Notes: generated by a model from the sequence alone, not told the origin. DNA of 64,000 bases from Gammaproteobacteria bacterium (GCA_016194635.1 JACQBC010000032.1:62001-126000), one strand, 5' to 3'. Positions 1 to 8,907 are shown, numbered from the stretch's first letter. A program made the numbers and translations.

Positions 1-207
1 GTTAAATTGTTAACTGCACTAAGCGATGAAGTACCGCTTATCCAAAAGGTTCAAGCGGAAGGAATTAAGGTCATTGCCTGTGGCCGTTCACTCAAATCAG
101 AAAATATTAAACAAGCTGATTTAGCCCCGGATGTGCCTGTCGTTCCCTTTGGCGCGGTCTACATCGTGGAGCGGCAGAAAGCAGGTTGGCAATATTTTAA
201 ACCCTAG
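1..207 (+). CDS. DsrE/DsrF-like family protein, C-terminal part (cut by window edge)
   Basis: The reading frame is open from the first base, so the gene starts outside the window and only about 68 C-terminal residues are visible. The segment IACGRSLKSENI followed by a hydrophobic strand ending in VPFGAVYIVERQ resembles the C-terminal half of DsrE-like small sulfur-relay or YchN-type proteins, where a conserved Cys sits at this place. The Cys in IACGRS could be that residue. The TTG near the left edge is unlikely to be the true start because the frame continues upstream of it. Function beyond the fold is not assignable; a role in sulfur transfer is only a family-level inference. Confidence 0.6.
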   Translation, partial: VKLLTALSDEVPLIQKVQAEGIKVIACGRSLKSENIKQADLAPDVPVVPFGAVYIVERQKAGWQYFKP

Positions 208-521
208 CAAGGCGATGTCAGTAAACAGATTTTGTCAACCGGGGATCAATAGTGTCATAGCCCGTTGGAGTTTATCGATAACCTCAGGCAGGTGGGGTTC
301 GCTGCCGTTGTATTTACCGCTCTTTGGCATGCGACATTGCCAGGTTGTCTGGTTGCACACAGGACAAAATTGCCCGCGGCTGTAACCGTTTGCGGGGCGT
401 CGACGGATGTGAGCACTCGCCAGGGTTTCCTCTGGGCGGGTTCGTCACCGAAACCCCCTCTTTCTGCGTTTTTCTGAGAGCCCGGTCTCGACGACCACGA
501 TCACTTCGGTTGGTCGCCGTT
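208..521. other. Intergenic stretch with a possible degraded zinc-ribbon gene end
   Basis: This gap lies between the DsrE-like gene and the end of the minus-strand arsR gene. The only protein-like signal is a minus-strand open frame at 235-444 with no start codon. It contains CPVCNQTTWQC followed by a polar segment ending in LPEVIDKLQRAM. The clustered Cys residues look like a zinc ribbon, as in the ends of some transposases or nucleic-acid-binding proteins. It may be the surviving 3-prime end of a lost gene. I cannot name the family. Confidence 0.2.
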
Positions 522-881
522 TTATCCGCTGCGCCCTCGTCGACGGGTTTTCATCATTTCCTGTTCATGCGCCTTGAGAATTGATTGAAGTAACCCGGGA
601 AATCGCGTCTCCAGTTCGCGTCCACGCACCCGGCTCGTGAGTTCCACGCCCTTGCGTTCACTGACGATCAACCCCGACTCTCGCAGAATGCGATAGTGTT
701 GAGAGCAGGTTGATTTCGGCATTCCAACTTCGAGTCGGTCCGTCATTTGCGTGCAGTTCAAACCGCTTTCCGCTTTTAGCAGTTCACTGACGATTGCCAG
801 CCGCACAGGGTCGGCGAGGGCGTGCAGAATCCCCGCCACGGTAACGTCTTCGATGTTCGGGTGTGCCAGGGGTCGGCTCAT
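522..881 (-). CDS. ArsR-family transcriptional regulator, divergent from an Old Yellow Enzyme
   Basis: This 119-residue protein has the usual ArsR/SmtB winged-helix plan: ALADPVRLAIVSELL as the first helix pair, the recognition helix around MPKSTCSQHYRILRESGL, and a basic C-terminal tail (MMKTRRRGRSG). Cys43 and Cys59 sit in or near the DNA-binding helices. The metal-binding ELCVCD motif of classical ArsR is absent, so arsenic sensing is not indicated. The gene is transcribed away from the flavin ene-reductase gene, and a perfect inverted repeat lies between them. By analogy with electrophile-responsive repressors that control ene-reductases, it probably represses its neighbour and itself. 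Thiol-based sensing through the two Cys is inference. Confidence 0.85.
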   Translation of the reverse strand: MSRPLAHPNIEDVTVAGILHALADPVRLAIVSELLKAESGLNCTQMTDRLEVGMPKSTCSQHYRILRESGLIVSERKGVELTSRVRGRELETRFPGLLQSILKAHEQEMMKTRRRGRSG

Positions 882-929
882 AAGTCATTAAGGGTACCAG
901 ATACTGTTGCTTTTTCAAAAATACTGTAG

Positions 930-944
930 TTCAATAATATTGAA
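930..944. promoter_or_regulatory. Palindromic operator between arsR and the ene-reductase gene
   Basis: The sequence TTCAAT-AAT-ATTGAA is a perfect 6+3+6 inverted repeat. It lies 20 bases upstream of the ATG of the ene-reductase and about 50 bases upstream of the arsR start. The surrounding AT-rich stretch is the only place for the promoters of both genes. ArsR-family dimers bind imperfect 12-2-12 or shorter palindromes of this kind, so this is the likely binding site of the adjacent regulator. The gene assignment rests on position. Confidence 0.6.
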
Positions 945-963
945 CAATAGAGAGGAGCTACTT

Positions 964-2028
964 ATGACGACGCTTTTTGATCCGTTGCGTGTCGGAGATT
1001 TGCTATTGCCGAACCGTATCGTGTTGGCGCCCTTGACCCGCAGCCGGGCCGGTGCGGCGCGTGTTCCAAATGCCCTGATGGCCGAATATTACGCGCAGCG
1101 AGCAAGCGCGGGGCTGATCATCACCGAGGCGACCTCCGTCACGCCCCAGGGCGTGGGCTACGCCGACACGCCCGGTATCTGGTCGGCCGAGCAAGTGGCT
1201 GGCTGGATGCTCATCACCCAAGCAGTGCATCGGAACGGCGGTCGCATCTTTTTACAGCTTTGGCATGTGGGCCGCGTGTCGCATCCGCTCTTCCTCAAGG
1301 GTGAATTGCCGGTGGCCCCTAGCGCGATCGCACCCGCAGGCCATGTCAGTTTGGTTCGCCCCGAAACGCCCTACGTGACCCCACGGGCGCTTGAGCGCAA
1401 TGAGATTCCGGGAATTATCGAAGCCTACCGGCTAGGCGCGGCAAACGCGAAAGCCGCGGGCTTCGATGGCGTGGAAATTCATGGCGCCAATGGATATCTG
1501 CTGGATCAATTTCTCCAGGACAGCACCAACCGCCGTATGGATGACTATGGCGGCAGTATCGAAAATCGAGCGCGCTTGATGTTGGAAGTCACGGATGCCG
1601 TTATGGGCGTTTGGGGAGGTCATCGCGTTGGAATGCATCTCGCGCCGCGTGGCGATGTGCACTCGATGGGGGATTCCAAGCGAGCGGCCACCTTCGGTTA
1701 CCTGGCCGCTGAACTCGGCCGGCGCAAGATCGCGTTTATCTGCGCTCGCGAGTACATCGCACCGGACCGGCTTGGTCCAAAAATCAAGGCTGCCTTCGGT
1801 GGCGTGTTCATCGCCAATGAAAAATTTACCAAGGAATCGGCTGAACAAGCGATCACCAATGGCGACGCCGACGCCGTGGCGTTCGGTCAAGCGTTTCTCG
1901 CCAACCCCGATTTACCCGAACGCTTTCGCCAAAACGCACCGCTCAACCCGCCGGATACGACGACATTCTACCAAGGCGGCGCAAAAGGTTACATCGACTA
2001 TCCAACGCTTATGTTGCTGCCGCAGTAA
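964..2028 (+). CDS. Old Yellow Enzyme family ene-reductase (NemA-like, FMN)
   Basis: This 354-residue TIM-barrel flavoprotein reduces activated C=C bonds such as N-ethylmaleimide or enones with NAD(P)H. It has the usual family length of about 360. The N-terminus LFDPLRVGDLLLPNRIVLAPLTRSR is characteristic. His173 and Asn176 in HGANGYLLDQFL are the substrate-binding pair, and DDYGGSIENRAR follows as in NemA and OYE. The ATG was chosen because GAGAGGAG precedes it at good spacing and it matches family N-termini; an upstream TTG would add a non-conserved 19-residue tail across the operator. A divergent ArsR regulator and a palindrome imply inducible expression, probably by reactive electrophiles. 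The physiological substrate cannot be read from sequence. Confidence 0.9.
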   Translation: MTTLFDPLRVGDLLLPNRIVLAPLTRSRAGAARVPNALMAEYYAQRASAGLIITEATSVTPQGVGYADTPGIWSAEQVAGWMLITQAVHRNGGRIFLQLWHVGRVSHPLFLKGELPVAPSAIAPAGHVSLVRPETPYVTPRALERNEIPGIIEAYRLGAANAKAAGFDGVEIHGANGYLLDQFLQDSTNRRMDDYGGSIENRARLMLEVTDAVMGVWGGHRVGMHLAPRGDVHSMGDSKRAATFGYLAAELGRRKIAFICAREYIAPDRLGPKIKAAFGGVFIANEKFTKESAEQAITNGDADAVAFGQAFLANPDLPERFRQNAPLNPPDTTTFYQGGAKGYIDYPTLMLLPQ

Positions 2029-2142
2029 GTGCTTGAAGGGTGAACGTGTTGGGGTGATGAGATGAGGATTTTCAGAATAACCATCGCGGAGGGCGGCACA
2101 TCCGGTCGGTACGAGCCGGCCGCGCGACGCACCCCGCCCCGG

Positions 2143-2730
2143 TTAGGGTTTAATACCAATTACTTGTACGACCGCGCCGGTGCCGTGGTGGTAGCGCCCT
2201 TCAATGACTTGACGTTCGCACTCCAGGGCGTGCACAAAGTCTAAACCTTTTAATTCCTGCTCCAACCCCGCGAGGGTCATGGTCATCTCAACGTTTTGTG
2301 GGCCACCGGTTTTAAGTTGTAACTGCTTGGGGGTGTAGGCTTCGAGAATTAAAATGCCGCCCGGCCGCAGCCCGGCCACACATTGCTGGTGTACTATGGC
2401 GCGCAGTTGTGGAGGCACATGACAAAAAATGGAGATGATCGCGTCCCACGACTTCGGCGCAATCACAAACTGGGCTAGATCCATCGCCCGGGTGTCGAGG
2501 CTGACGCCACGCTCCCGGGCCAGGGCATCGGCCTTGGCCAAACCCACCGCCGATGCGTCGACCGAGGTCACCTGGCAGCCTTGTTGTGCCAGATACACAC
2601 CGTTGCGGCCTTCGCCGTCACACAAACACAAGACCTTGCCTGGCGGGATACGCGCGATGTTGGCCGCTAAAAAATCATTGGGTTCCTTGCCGTAGGCATA
2701 TTCCTCGGCCGCGTAACGTTCATCCCACAT
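2143..2730 (-). CDS. Class I SAM-dependent methyltransferase (TehB-like)
   Basis: This protein of about 195 residues begins MWDERYAAEEYAYGKEPNDF, a start typical of small TehB/UbiE-type methyltransferases. The SAM-binding motif I is VLCLCDGEGRNGVYLA, a D-G-E-G-R-N variant of the usual glycine-rich loop. Motif II follows as VTSVDASAVGLAKA, and the acidic motif IV region is WDAIISIFCHVPPQLR. The ATG used here has AAGGAGA seven bases upstream; an in-frame start 11 codons earlier lacks this support. The substrate is unknown: relatives act on thiols, tellurite or small molecules. The gene stands alone between an ene-reductase and the ethanolamine genes and is transcribed away from the latter. Confidence 0.8.
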   Translation of the reverse strand: MWDERYAAEEYAYGKEPNDFLAANIARIPPGKVLCLCDGEGRNGVYLAQQGCQVTSVDASAVGLAKADALARERGVSLDTRAMDLAQFVIAPKSWDAIISIFCHVPPQLRAIVHQQCVAGLRPGGILILEAYTPKQLQLKTGGPQNVEMTMTLAGLEQELKGLDFVHALECERQVIEGRYHHGTGAVVQVIGIKP

Positions 2731-3394
2731 CGAGTGTCTCCTTGCATAAACCCTGGGTATCACAATTAGATCGGCCGCGCGTATAAAATCTTACCCTTCT
2801 TCCTGTCCGCGTCAATTCGCGCGCGGCCGCTTCTTACCTATTGCACCCAACCGTCGATCTGCCACCGGTTACCGGCTAGGCTGATCATCCGCACAACTGC
2901 ACGGGTTCGATTCTAAGGCCGAGGATTACGCAACCGTTAAGCGGGCCTAATTGCTTGGCCGAGGCGTGTGGACCGCGTTCGTATAACAAAACAGTGCGTC
3001 CTACCCTTTACCGCGCACCAGCACAGCGCCTTCGGAACTCCATTACCACCTCTCTTTGTCATGAGTTGATCATGTAGTACCGCTAAACTGTATCTCCAGC
3101 GCCTGCATGGAGGGTCAGGTGAAAGGTGAAATATAGTTATCAAACAATCAGTTAAAAAATCCGCTGGGTAGCCATAGTGACGCTGCCAGTGTCACAAGCC
3201 CGTGTGAATAGTCCTGGCATGCCGATTGCTGAATCAGGTTTGAGGTCGTGCACGATAAACACCAAAAACAGGTACGACGTCATTCAACCAACCCAAGCCG
3301 CCGCCATGAACGGGTCTGTCGGTGGCACGAATTGAAATAACCGTGGGGGGTTAAAAAGGCATTAACCGGCTATCAACCTTGGGAGTTCGTTCAC
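2731..3394. other. Long intergenic region upstream of the ethanolamine operon
   Basis: About 660 bases separate the divergent methyltransferase and permease genes. Short open frames here have no ribosome binding sites or recognisable products. The region must contain the promoter of the permease-eutBC operon. No convincing sigma-70 box pair, riboswitch or large hairpin is visible by eye. GGGAG at 3381-3385 is the likely ribosome binding site of the permease. Confidence 0.5.
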
Positions 3395-4807
3395 ATGGGC
3401 ACTATAGAAAACACGGCGCTTACGGATGGTGCCGTTACCCTCAAAAAGGATCATTTATCCTTTGTCGAAACCCTGGGTCAATCGGTGGCCAATGTCGCGC
3501 CCACCTTCATGCCGGCGATTATGATCGCCACGGTAGCGGGTATTGCGGGCACGGCGTCATGGCTGGTGTACGCCTTGGCGACGATCAGCCTGATCTTCGT
3601 GGCGCTCAACGTGGCGCGGTTGGCGGGACGGTATGCAACGGCGGGATCGTTCTTCGTCTACATCTCGCGCACCATGGGGCCGATGGCGGGCATGCTGGCC
3701 GGCTGGGCCATGATCGTGGCGTATTTGTTTACCGCCATGGCGGTCACCGTCGGTGTCGCGATTTTCGTTAACCTTATATTACAGAGTTTCAGCCTGAGCT
3801 TGCCAAGCGCGGTGATCTACGCTGTCAGTGTCGGGCTGGTGTGGTTACTCGCGTACCGCGACATTAAAGTTTCATCGCGGATTGGGTTGGGCCTGGAGAT
3901 CATCTCGGTCGGCATTATTCTGGCCGCGGCCGCCTTGGTGCTCTGGCACCACGCCTTCAAATTCGACATGGCGCAGTTCAGCTTGCAAGGGAGCACCAGC
4001 AAGGGCGTGATGCAGGCGCTGGTGCTGGCGATTTTCTCCTTCGTGGGTTTCGAGAGCGCCACCAGCCTCGGGCGGGAAGCCAGGAACCCGCTGCACGCCA
4101 TTCCCAAGGCGGTGGTGTTGACGCCAATACTCGCCGGGGCCTTCTTTGTGCTGATGGCCTACACGGTGCTGATGGGATTCAACGACGACGGCGCGATCGT
4201 CGCCAAAGACTCCTCGCCACTCAATACCCTGGCGGCGGGTGCCGGTGCGCCGTGGTTGGGTTTGTTGATCTATGTCGGTGCGACCATCAGCTCGTTCGCC
4301 TGTGCGCTTGCCTCGCTCAACGCCGCCGCCCGGTTGTTGTTTTCGATGGGCCGGTACCAATTTATCCACGATTCGATGGGCTTGATCCATACCCGTCACC
4401 GCACGCCGCATTTGGCGGTATCGCTGAGTGCCGTCGCCATGTTCTTGGTGCCGGCGTTGATGTTTAAGTACGCGCTAATAGATGCCTTGGGTTACCTTGG
4501 TACGATCGCCACCTTCGGTTTTATCGTGGTGTATTTCTTGATCTCGGTGGCCGCGCCGTTGTACTTGAAGCAACATCACGACCTCAAACTCAAGGATCGG
4601 ATCATCGGCGCGGTCGGTGCGTTGGCCATGGCGGTGGCGATGGTCGGTAGCGTCTATCCGGTGCCGGACTATCCTTACAATATCCTGCCCTACTTTTTCC
4701 TGGTCTACATGGCACTGGGCGCCCTCTGGTTTCTGCGGATCAAGCTGCGCTCGCCCCAAACCCTGGTGAATATCGAAAAGGATTTGGAAATGTCAGCGCC
4801 GGGGTGA
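3395..4807 (+). CDS. APC-superfamily permease, probable ethanolamine transporter
   Basis: This 470-residue integral membrane protein has about 12 hydrophobic helices. The first pair (SVANVAPTFMPAIMIATVAGI) contains the broken-helix region typical of APC amino-acid/amine permeases. Further family features are LARLAGRYATAGSFFVYI-like spacing in TM3 and FSFVGFESATSLGREARNP in TM6. It lies 50 bases upstream of eutB and points the same way, so the likely cargo is ethanolamine or a related amine. The cargo is inferred from context; sequence alone says only amino acid/amine permease. Confidence 0.8.
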   Translation: MGTIENTALTDGAVTLKKDHLSFVETLGQSVANVAPTFMPAIMIATVAGIAGTASWLVYALATISLIFVALNVARLAGRYATAGSFFVYISRTMGPMAGMLAGWAMIVAYLFTAMAVTVGVAIFVNLILQSFSLSLPSAVIYAVSVGLVWLLAYRDIKVSSRIGLGLEIISVGIILAAAALVLWHHAFKFDMAQFSLQGSTSKGVMQALVLAIFSFVGFESATSLGREARNPLHAIPKAVVLTPILAGAFFVLMAYTVLMGFNDDGAIVAKDSSPLNTLAAGAGAPWLGLLIYVGATISSFACALASLNAAARLLFSMGRYQFIHDSMGLIHTRHRTPHLAVSLSAVAMFLVPALMFKYALIDALGYLGTIATFGFIVVYFLISVAAPLYLKQHHDLKLKDRIIGAVGALAMAVAMVGSVYPVPDYPYNILPYFFLVYMALGALWFLRIKLRSPQTLVNIEKDLEMSAPG

Positions 4808-4857
4808 GGGAAATAACCTAGTATCTCTCACTAGAGCTTATCGCAATGTAAGGATCG

Positions 4858-6249
4858 ATGACCACCTACACCCACAGCATCGATGGCACAGGCTACCGGT
4901 TTGAGGGCCTGCGCGTATTGCTGGCCCGTGCTTCTCCCGCGCGCGCCGGTGATGTCCTGGCGGGACTCGCGGCGGACAGCGCCCGCGAGCGCGTCGCGGC
5001 GCAGATCGCCTTGAGCGAGGTGCCGCTACGCGAATTTCTTCAGCAGCCGCTCATTGCGTACGAACACGACGAGGTCACGCGGCTGATCATCGATGGGCAC
5101 GACACGGTCGCCTTTGCTCCGGTGAGTCACCTGACGGTGGGCGGGTTCCGCGATTGGTTATTGTCCTACGCGGCGGACGCAACAAGCTTGGCGCAGCTTG
5201 CGCCGGGCCTGACGCCGGAAATGGTCGCGGCGGTATCCAAGATCATGCGTATTCAGGATCTGGTGATCGTGGCGGCCAAGTGCCGTGTCGTGACCCGTTT
5301 TCGCAACACCATCGGTTTAGCGGGCTGTTTGTCCACGCGTTTGCAACCCAATCACCCGACCGATGATCGCAAAGGCATCGCTGCGAGTATTCTCGACGGT
5401 TTATTGTTGGGCAGCGGTGACGCGGTGATTGGCATCAATCCCGCCACCGACAGCTTGCAGGCCATTATCCCGTTGCTGCAATTGGTCGACGATGTCCGCG
5501 AACGGTACCGTATTCCCACCCAATCCTGCGTGCTCACCCACGTCACCCAACAGATCCAGGCGATCGAACGCGGCGCGCCGGTGGATCTGGTATTTCAGTC
5601 CATCGCCGGTACCCAACAGGCCAACAGCAGCTTCGGTATCGACCTGGCCCTGCTCGCCGAAGCGCGTGCGGCGGCGTTGTCACTTCAGCGCGGCACACGG
5701 GGCGACAATGTGATGTACTTCGAGACGGGACAGGGCAGTGCCCTCTCGGCCAACGCGCATCACGGTGTCGATCAACAAACCTGCGAGGCACGCGCGTACG
5801 CAGTGGCGCGCGCCTACCAACCGCTGTTGGTCAACAGCGTGGTGGGCTTCATCGGTCCGGAGTATTTGCACAACGGCAAGGAAATCCAACGCGCCGGGCT
5901 GGAAGATCATTTCTGCGGCAAACTACTCGGCCTGCCGATGGGTTGCGACGTGTGTTACACCAATCACGCCGAAGCGGATCAAGACGACATGGACACCTTG
6001 TTGACCTTGCTGGGCGTGGCCGGTTGCACCTACATCATGGGTGTGCCCGGTGCCGACGACATCATGCTCAACTACCAGAGCAGCTCGTTTCACGACGCTC
6101 TGTATTTGCGCCAAGTCCTCGGCCTCAAGCCCGCGCCGGAATTTCAGCAGTGGCTACAGCACATGGGTATTTTCGACAGCGCGGCGCGCGTGCATCGCCT
6201 CGGCCTGGATCACACACTGCTGGGCCTGACAGGACCGGTGGGCGCATGA
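4858..6249 (+). CDS. eutB: Ethanolamine ammonia-lyase large subunit EutB
   Basis: EutB forms the catalytic barrel of the adenosylcobalamin-dependent lyase that turns ethanolamine into acetaldehyde and ammonia. The 463 residues match the family length. Conserved blocks are GINPATDSLQAI, VFQSIAGTQQANSSFGID, YFETGQGSALSANAHHG, GPEYLHNGKEIQRAGLEDHF and MGCDVCYTNHAEADQDDM, covering the substrate- and cobalamin-facing loops. The start has TAAGGATCG before the ATG. The stop overlaps the eutC start by four bases, so the subunits are translationally coupled. No microcompartment shell or eutA reactivase gene is present, so this is the simple soluble EutBC type. It needs an external supply of B12 cofactor. 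Confidence 0.97.
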   Translation: MTTYTHSIDGTGYRFEGLRVLLARASPARAGDVLAGLAADSARERVAAQIALSEVPLREFLQQPLIAYEHDEVTRLIIDGHDTVAFAPVSHLTVGGFRDWLLSYAADATSLAQLAPGLTPEMVAAVSKIMRIQDLVIVAAKCRVVTRFRNTIGLAGCLSTRLQPNHPTDDRKGIAASILDGLLLGSGDAVIGINPATDSLQAIIPLLQLVDDVRERYRIPTQSCVLTHVTQQIQAIERGAPVDLVFQSIAGTQQANSSFGIDLALLAEARAAALSLQRGTRGDNVMYFETGQGSALSANAHHGVDQQTCEARAYAVARAYQPLLVNSVVGFIGPEYLHNGKEIQRAGLEDHFCGKLLGLPMGCDVCYTNHAEADQDDMDTLLTLLGVAGCTYIMGVPGADDIMLNYQSSSFHDALYLRQVLGLKPAPEFQQWLQHMGIFDSAARVHRLGLDHTLLGLTGPVGA

Positions 6250-7046
6250 GCGCGCCAGTGTCCAAGGAAGGTGACGCCGGGTTTTGCTGGCAACGGCTGC
6301 GCGCGTTCACCGCCGCCCGCATCGGTCTTGGCAGCGCGGGCGGCAGTCTGCCCACCGCGTCGTTACTCGCGTTCCAACTCGCCCACGCCCGTGCCCGCGA
6401 TGCGGTGCATCTGGCCTATGACGTGGATCGTATGCTGGCCGGCATCACGCAACGGGGTTGGCGCGCGTTAGCCGTGGCGAGCGCGGTGCGCGACCGGGCG
6501 GAGTATCTCAAACGGCCGGATCTCGGCCGCAAACTCTCGGCCGAGTCGCGCGTCTTGCTGGGCGATCAACAACCGGCCGCGCGGCGTTATACCCTGGCCT
6601 TGGTCATCGCCGACGGTTTGTCGGCCTTGGCGGTGCATCACCACGCGCTACCGTTATTGGACCGGGTCGTGCCGCGCCTGCTGGAATGGGGTTGGGATAT
6701 TGCACCCATCGTGGTGGCGCGCGAGGGCCGGGTCGCACTGGGCGATGAGATCGCCGGCTTGTTGCCCGCGCGCCTGGTCGTCATGCTGATCGGCGAGCGT
6801 CCCGGCTTAAGTTCACCCGACAGCCTGGGGGTCTACCTGACCTATGAACCCACGCTGACGTGCAACGATGCGCAACGCAACTGCATCTCGAATATCCGCC
6901 CCGAGGGCCTAAGCTATGACATCGCCGGCCACAAGCTGGTTTATCTGCTGGAGGAAGTGCTGCGCCGTCGGCTCTCGGGGGTAAACCTCAAGGATGAATT
7001 TGACCTGCTGGCGGCACCCACGGCGACGGCGGGTTTAGTCGAATAA
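6246..7046 (+). CDS. eutC: Ethanolamine ammonia-lyase small subunit EutC
   Basis: EutC completes the cobalamin-binding interface of ethanolamine ammonia-lyase. The chosen ATG overlaps the eutB stop codon as ATGA and gives 266 residues, the normal length; a longer in-frame extension upstream would lie inside eutB. Family blocks include PDLGRKLSAESRVLL, LVIADGLSALAVHHHA, LIGERPGLSSPDSLGVYLTY and NIRPEGLSYDIAGHKLVYL. It carries no obvious N-terminal encapsulation peptide, consistent with the missing microcompartment. It is followed after 36 bases by a phosphatase-kinase fusion on the same strand. Confidence 0.96.
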   Translation: MSAPVSKEGDAGFCWQRLRAFTAARIGLGSAGGSLPTASLLAFQLAHARARDAVHLAYDVDRMLAGITQRGWRALAVASAVRDRAEYLKRPDLGRKLSAESRVLLGDQQPAARRYTLALVIADGLSALAVHHHALPLLDRVVPRLLEWGWDIAPIVVAREGRVALGDEIAGLLPARLVVMLIGERPGLSSPDSLGVYLTYEPTLTCNDAQRNCISNIRPEGLSYDIAGHKLVYLLEEVLRRRLSGVNLKDEFDLLAAPTATAGLVE

Positions 7047-7082
7047 ACCGACGCACGAGCCACGCCTACGAGGAAAGCGTCT

Positions 7083-8780
7083 ATGTCCAGCGTCGCCGAC
7101 CCCCTACCATCAGCCGCGCCGCTGCGCGCGGGTTTTGCTAGCCAGGTCGGCGCAAGAGCCGATAATCAAGATTACGTCGGTATCGCCCAGGCCGGGCTTG
7201 CGCAGCAGGCGCTGCGCGGTAGCGTGTTCGCCGTGGCCGATGGCATGAGCGGCGGTAAGGGCGGCCGGGTCGCGGCGGAACTCACGGTACGCGGTTTTAT
7301 CGAGGGCTACTTCGGGCTACCCGATACGTTTACGGTAGAGCGGGCAACCGCGCTGTCCTTGTCGGCCATCAATACTTGGATCAGCGCCCAGGGACGTCAG
7401 GATGCCCAGCTGCGCGATATGGCGTCGACCTTGACGGCGCTGCTGGTGCGCGGCCGAGTAGGCTATATGGTGCATGCCGGTGATTCGCGGCTTTACCGCT
7501 TGCGTGCCGGCACCCTGGAACTGCTCAGTACCGATCATGTTATGCGCGTGGGCTTTGGGAAAATTGTCACTCGCGCGGTGGGGCTGGAAAAGGCCTTGAT
7601 CGCCGACCTGCAGGTGATCGAACTGCTGGCCTATGATCGTTACTTGCTGTGCACCGACGGTGTGTCGAGCGCTTTGTCGCAAAGTATTATCCAGGCGTGC
7701 TTAACCCAACACGGCGATGCGCAGGCGGCGGCTGCGGCGCTGGTGGCGGACGCCATCGCCAAGCGCGGCGCCGACAATGCCAGCGCCATCGTAGTCGACA
7801 TTATGAGTTTACCGCCGCTGCAATGCGGCGCGGTGGAAAAATTTCTGGGAGGGCTGCCGATAGTGGAACTTCCGCAGTTGGGCGAGTGGGTCGACGGGTT
7901 TCGCCTGGATCGATCCCTGCACCAGGGTCGCTACAGCCGCTTGTTCGAGGCCTATGATCCTGTTGAGAAGCGCCCTGTCGCGATTAAATTCCCGCATCCA
8001 CGTATCCGTAGCGATGCCAATGTTTACAGCGGTTTTATACGCGAGGCCTGGGTAGCGTCGCAAGTAAGCAGTCCGTGGATCGCGCAGGTCTATTTATTGC
8101 CGCCAGGCCGTCAAACACGGTTATATTCGGTTGCGCCGTTTTACCGGGGCGAGACGTTGGAGGTGCGTTTGCTGCGTGCGCAGGTCAGCGTGAACCAAGG
8201 CATCGATATCGGCCTCAAATTGGCCGAGGCGCTGGATGCCCTGCATCGTAAGGGCATCGTGCACCGTGACGTGAAACCGGCCAATGTTATGCTGCTCGCC
8301 GCGGGCGGCTTGAAGCTGCTTGATCTCGGGCTCGCCTATGTCGCGGGGATGCCGGACGCACCCAGTGAATCAACCCCCGGAACGCTCAGCTACATGGCAC
8401 CGGAACTGGCAAACGGCCACCCGGGCGATGCACGATCCGATGTGTACGCCTGCGGCATCACCCTGTTCCGGTTATTCAGCGGCGGTCACTTTCCTTACGG
8501 GCTCCGCCACCGCACAGCGCTGTCGAAGTATCGGCCCGATCTGCCTCCCTGGCTGGACGGCATACTCGAAAAAGCCAGCGCCACGGATCCAAAACAGCGC
8601 TACAACGACGCGATTGAATTGGCCAACGAACTCGAACACGCGCGTCTGCACGGTGGCTGGACCGTACCCGCGTCGCGCAGCCTATACGAAAAAAATCCCC
8701 TCGCGCTGTGGCAGGCAATCAGCGCCTTACTCGCGCTCGCCTTGTTGTGCCTAGTGTGGTGGGCGGCGCATCTTGACTAG
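7083..8780 (+). CDS. PP2C phosphatase-Ser/Thr protein kinase fusion with C-terminal membrane anchor
   Basis: The N-terminal ~245 residues form a PP2C-type Mn/Mg phosphatase, with DNQDYVG, AVADGMSGGKGG, HAGDSRLYRL, LLCTDGVSSAL and DNASAIVVD as metal and core motifs. Residues from about 270 to 525 form a Hanks-type kinase: VAIKFPHP with the ATP lysine, HRDVKPANVM as catalytic loop, DLGLAY in place of DFG, and GTLSYMAPE in the activation segment. A single hydrophobic segment near the C-terminus (ALLALALLCLVWW) anchors it to the membrane with the catalytic parts inside. Similar fusions are known in proteobacteria near nitrogen-assimilation genes. Here it follows eutBC by 36 bases, which suggests a role in regulating amine/nitrogen use. 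The target is unknown. Confidence 0.92.
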   Translation: MSSVADPLPSAAPLRAGFASQVGARADNQDYVGIAQAGLAQQALRGSVFAVADGMSGGKGGRVAAELTVRGFIEGYFGLPDTFTVERATALSLSAINTWISAQGRQDAQLRDMASTLTALLVRGRVGYMVHAGDSRLYRLRAGTLELLSTDHVMRVGFGKIVTRAVGLEKALIADLQVIELLAYDRYLLCTDGVSSALSQSIIQACLTQHGDAQAAAAALVADAIAKRGADNASAIVVDIMSLPPLQCGAVEKFLGGLPIVELPQLGEWVDGFRLDRSLHQGRYSRLFEAYDPVEKRPVAIKFPHPRIRSDANVYSGFIREAWVASQVSSPWIAQVYLLPPGRQTRLYSVAPFYRGETLEVRLLRAQVSVNQGIDIGLKLAEALDALHRKGIVHRDVKPANVMLLAAGGLKLLDLGLAYVAGMPDAPSESTPGTLSYMAPELANGHPGDARSDVYACGITLFRLFSGGHFPYGLRHRTALSKYRPDLPPWLDGILEKASATDPKQRYNDAIELANELEHARLHGGWTVPASRSLYEKNPLALWQAISALLALALLCLVWWAAHLD

Positions 8781-8907
8781 CCGCGAGTGGGGTGGTTTTG
8801 CGTCGGGTTATGCACCTAGATGCTATTCTCTTGCGACCTTTTCTCGCCCCCTGTCTATACCGATACATCGATTCCGATGTGTAACCGTAAATTTACAGGA
8901 GCTGATA

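Noticed and set aside
2900-3000. Search for a tRNA in the GC-rich part of the gap
   Set aside because: No cloverleaf with T-arm and acceptor pairing could be formed.
2937-3143. 68-codon minus-strand frame in the gap before the permease
   Set aside because: No ribosome site, signal peptide or known motif was seen.
3328-3345. TGGCACG-like sequence resembling a sigma-54 -24 element before the permease
   Set aside because: The following TTGAA is too close and the -12 GC is missing, so the spacing and sequence do not fit a sigma-54 promoter.
3872-4411. 179-codon minus-strand frame inside the permease gene
   Set aside because: It is a shadow of the membrane-protein codons, with Arg/Gly/His-rich sequence and no start signal.
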